Of a DNA stretch of 23,851 nucleotides, positions 22,198-23,851 are shown one piece after another; the first letter of the stretch is position 1, and each line of letters begins with the position of its first letter. Origin of the DNA: an uncultured Collinsella sp. (GTDB lineage: Bacteria; Actinomycetota; Coriobacteriia; Coriobacteriales; Coriobacteriaceae); the NCBI GenBank assembly GCA_900757235.1, contig CAAENB010000143.1:1-23851 (forward strand). The letters are read 5' to 3'. The translations under genes were made by a program, and so were the position numbers. The notes beneath the pieces are model-generated. The model saw only the letters and a list, made by a program, of their open reading frames with translations. It was not told the DNA's origin and ran no database searches.

Positions 22198-22237
22198 ATA
22201 TGGCCCGGTTCCAAGGTGGGTTGGAACCGGGCCATAT
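22198..22237. terminator. Bidirectional hairpin between convergent genes
   Basis: Perfect 17-bp arms ATATGGCCCGGTTCCAA / TTGGAACCGGGCCATAT with a 6-base loop (GGTGGG) start 2 bp after the hybrid kinase stop and end 27 bp before the flavin-protein stop. The downstream base run (TGTTATTG) is weakly T-rich. Confidence 0.8.
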
Positions 22238-22263
22238 TGTTATTGATGAGGCCTGCTGAGGGC

Positions 22264-22743
22264 TTACTTTTCCTGAATCTGCTTACCGCAAAGATGTTCG
22301 ATCGTAATCTCGTAGAGCTGGACGCCCTTAATGTCCTTGGCGATTTCCTCTTCGACTTCCTCGGCAGAAGGGTAGTACTTAAGGGCGAGCTGGCGGACTT
22401 TGTCTTCGATAAACGCGGGAGTGTCGTTCGCCAGGCGACAGCGGCCAAAGACCACGGTACTCATAACGTAGGGAGCCCAGTCACCGTCCTTGTACCACTC
22501 GTTGCCGTAAACGGTAAAGCAGACCTTGTCATTGCGCTTGAGTGAATCGACCTTGTGGCCAGCCTTGGCGCCATGGAAATAAATCTTGTCGTGCTCGGTG
22601 TCAAAGAAGTAGTTGACGGGAATGGCGTACGGGTAGCCATCGTCGCCGTTGACGGCAAAGACACCGCGCTTGCAGGTAGCGAGCAGTTCGCGCGCTTCCT
22701 CGTCGGTGATGGCGCGTTTCTTTCGACGTAAGGGCCTAAACAT
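22264..22743 (-). CDS. Pyridoxamine 5'-phosphate oxidase-family flavin-binding protein
   Basis: The 159-residue protein has the split-barrel of the PNPOx-like group: AITDEEARELLATCKRGVFA, then AIPVNYFF, IYFHGAKAGHKVDSLKRND and VCFTVYG. The later part is LANDTPAFIEDKVRQLALKYY. It would bind FMN or heme-like ligands, but whether it is an enzyme or a small flavoprotein store is open. ATG 22743 has AAAGGAAG 8 bases upstream; an earlier in-frame start lacks it. It is convergent with the hybrid kinase and downstream of the second hybrid kinase on the same strand. Confidence 0.9.
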   Translation of the reverse strand: MFRPLRRKKRAITDEEARELLATCKRGVFAVNGDDGYPYAIPVNYFFDTEHDKIYFHGAKAGHKVDSLKRNDKVCFTVYGNEWYKDGDWAPYVMSTVVFGRCRLANDTPAFIEDKVRQLALKYYPSAEEVEEEIAKDIKGVQLYEITIEHLCGKQIQEK

Positions 22744-22785
22744 CGTTGGCTTCCTTTCTGGTCGTGCGTGGTGGTTGAGCACAAA

Positions 22786-23851
22786 CTATAGCGAAACGGG
22801 TCCGTTTTTCTTGATGCGGGCGAGTATGATTTTGAGCTTGTTAAAGTCGAGCGGTTTGGACAGATGGGCGTTCATGCCGGCGTCGTGTGCCGCCTTGGCG
22901 TCCTCGGCAAAGGCATTGGCGGTGAGCGCGATGATGGGGATATCGGCTGCATCGGCCTTCTTGCTCAGGCGAATCGCGCGGGTTGCCTCATAGCCGTCCA
23001 TGCCCGGCATCATGATGTCCATCAGGATCGCATCGAAGCTGCCGGCGGGATGAGACAGGTACAGATCGACGACTTCGTTGCCGTTGACGGTGCGGGTGAC
23101 CACGACGCCCTCGGATTCTAGCAGCGTCTGGGCAATCTCGGCATTCAATTCGTTGTCTTCGGCGAGCAGCACGTTCATGTCGGCGAGCGAGCAGTCGAGC
23201 GCCCTCTCGACCGTATTCGCCCGCGCCCGGGGGTTCTTGTCGATATCGAGCGGAATTTCCACGTAGAACGTGGTGCCCACATGGAGTTCGCTGGTGACTT
23301 CGATGGTGCCGCCCATCAGTTCAATAAGCGACTTGACGATTGGCATGCCCATGCCGGTTCCTTGGAACTTGCTGCGCGCATCGTCACCTTCTTGGGCAAA
23401 CGGCTCATAGATATGCTTTAAAAACTCGGGAGCCATGCCAATGCCGGTATCCGAAACGCTAAAGCAAAAGAGCGCGCGCCCGTTATCGAGTGGCTTGGTC
23501 TGTGAACTAAAGGTGACGGAGCCGCCGTGCTTGTTGTACTTAATGCTGTTGTCTAACAGGTTGATCATGACCTGTCGGATATGGGTGGGACTGCCGATTA
23601 CGTATGGCCCCGTGGCGTACGGCAGACTATTGTCCTGCATTGTGATGCCGTTACTGGACGCGCGGAGCTTGCACAGCACCAGCGTATCGTCACAAAGCTC
23701 TTTGAGGTTAAAAGGCGCATGTTCCAGTGTTAGCTTGCGGTCTTCGATTTTTCCCATCTCGAGGATGTCGTTAATCAGTGACAGCAGGTGATTGGCGGCA
23801 ACGCGCGCCTTGGCGCGGCTTTCGCGGGCGACCTGCATGTCGCCTTCTCTC
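22786..23851 (-). CDS. Hybrid histidine kinase, C-terminal part (right edge truncated)
   Basis: The reverse-strand frame is open to the window edge and ends at 22786, giving at least 355 residues. The readable part holds the end of HisKA (LSLINDILEMGKIE), the ATPase domain (N-box LLDNSIKYNKHG, VSDTGIGMAPEF, GTGMGMPIVKSL) and a receiver (LLAEDNELNAEIAQ, LMDIMMPGMDGYEATRAI, SKPLDF). The H-box and sensor lie outside the window. Its layout matches the kinase at 20003, so the two are paralogues flanking one flavin-binding gene. The 42-bp spacing to that gene is short enough for co-transcription. Confidence 0.9.
   Translation of the reverse strand, partial: REGDMQVARESRAKARVAANHLLSLINDILEMGKIEDRKLTLEHAPFNLKELCDDTLVLCKLRASSNGITMQDNSLPYATGPYVIGSPTHIRQVMINLLDNSIKYNKHGGSVTFSSQTKPLDNGRALFCFSVSDTGIGMAPEFLKHIYEPFAQEGDDARSKFQGTGMGMPIVKSLIELMGGTIEVTSELHVGTTFYVEIPLDIDKNPRARANTVERALDCSLADMNVLLAEDNELNAEIAQTLLESEGVVVTRTVNGNEVVDLYLSHPAGSFDAILMDIMMPGMDGYEATRAIRLSKKADAADIPIIALTANAFAEDAKAAHDAGMNAHLSKPLDFNKLKIILARIKKNGPVSL

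Overview
The window is about 59% G+C by eye, has dense short-spaced genes, and reads like a chromosome segment of a gut actinobacterium of the Coriobacteriia, most probably Collinsella or a close relative. This placement is inference. It rests on the gene mix (membrane 4Fe-4S protein with a tiny CxxC partner, CoA-disulfide-reductase-like enzyme, ACGX-type peptide system, hybrid histidine kinases, class M sirtuin with macrodomain) and on the GC-rich codon use. No rRNA, tRNA, phage, integrase or CRISPR array is visible.

Layout, left to right. (1) 1-116: start of a response regulator leaving the window. (2) 206-4172: a thiol/sulfur redox block made of a 48-residue CxxC membrane peptide, a membrane polyferredoxin, a TlpA-like lipoprotein, a terminator, a rhodanese remnant, and a flavin disulfide reductase fused to rhodanese. 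(3) 4394-9973: a 1084-residue fused ABC transporter, a convergent unknown membrane protein and a tRNA-dihydrouridine synthase. (4) 10145-11744 (minus): overlapping zinc macrodomain hydrolase and class M sirtuin, a predicted writer/eraser pair for protein ADP-ribosylation. (5) 11886-14402: the most distinctive locus. An HxlR regulator is divergent from an 81-residue peptide with eight ACGX-like units, a flavin-binding/ferredoxin fusion and a radical SAM/SPASM enzyme. This looks like a peptide-modification (RiPP-type) cassette. (6) 14403-15660: an orphan ribbon-helix-helix protein inside a repeat-rich stretch. (7) 15662-18992: glutaredoxin, an XRE-zinc ribbon-TipAS regulator, TrmO, and a MalY/PatB C-S lyase. 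(8) 19137-23851: a solute-binding lipoprotein overlapping a hybrid sensor kinase, then a flavin-binding oxidase-family protein and a second, truncated hybrid kinase on the minus strand.

Three families of palindromic intergenic repeats recur: A (TGTGACAAAG arms), B (about 50 bp, GGGGACGTTCTT-type) and C (about 55 bp, TACGCCAGCATCC arms). A further element at 15235-15460 is bounded by 28-bp inverted repeats. B and C occur as a pair, and C lies at gene 3' ends in all three copies. The themes tying the window together are cysteine and redox chemistry (CxxC peptides, thioredoxin-like and glutaredoxin proteins, disulfide reductase, rhodanese, Fe-S proteins, C-S lyase) and signal sensing at the envelope.
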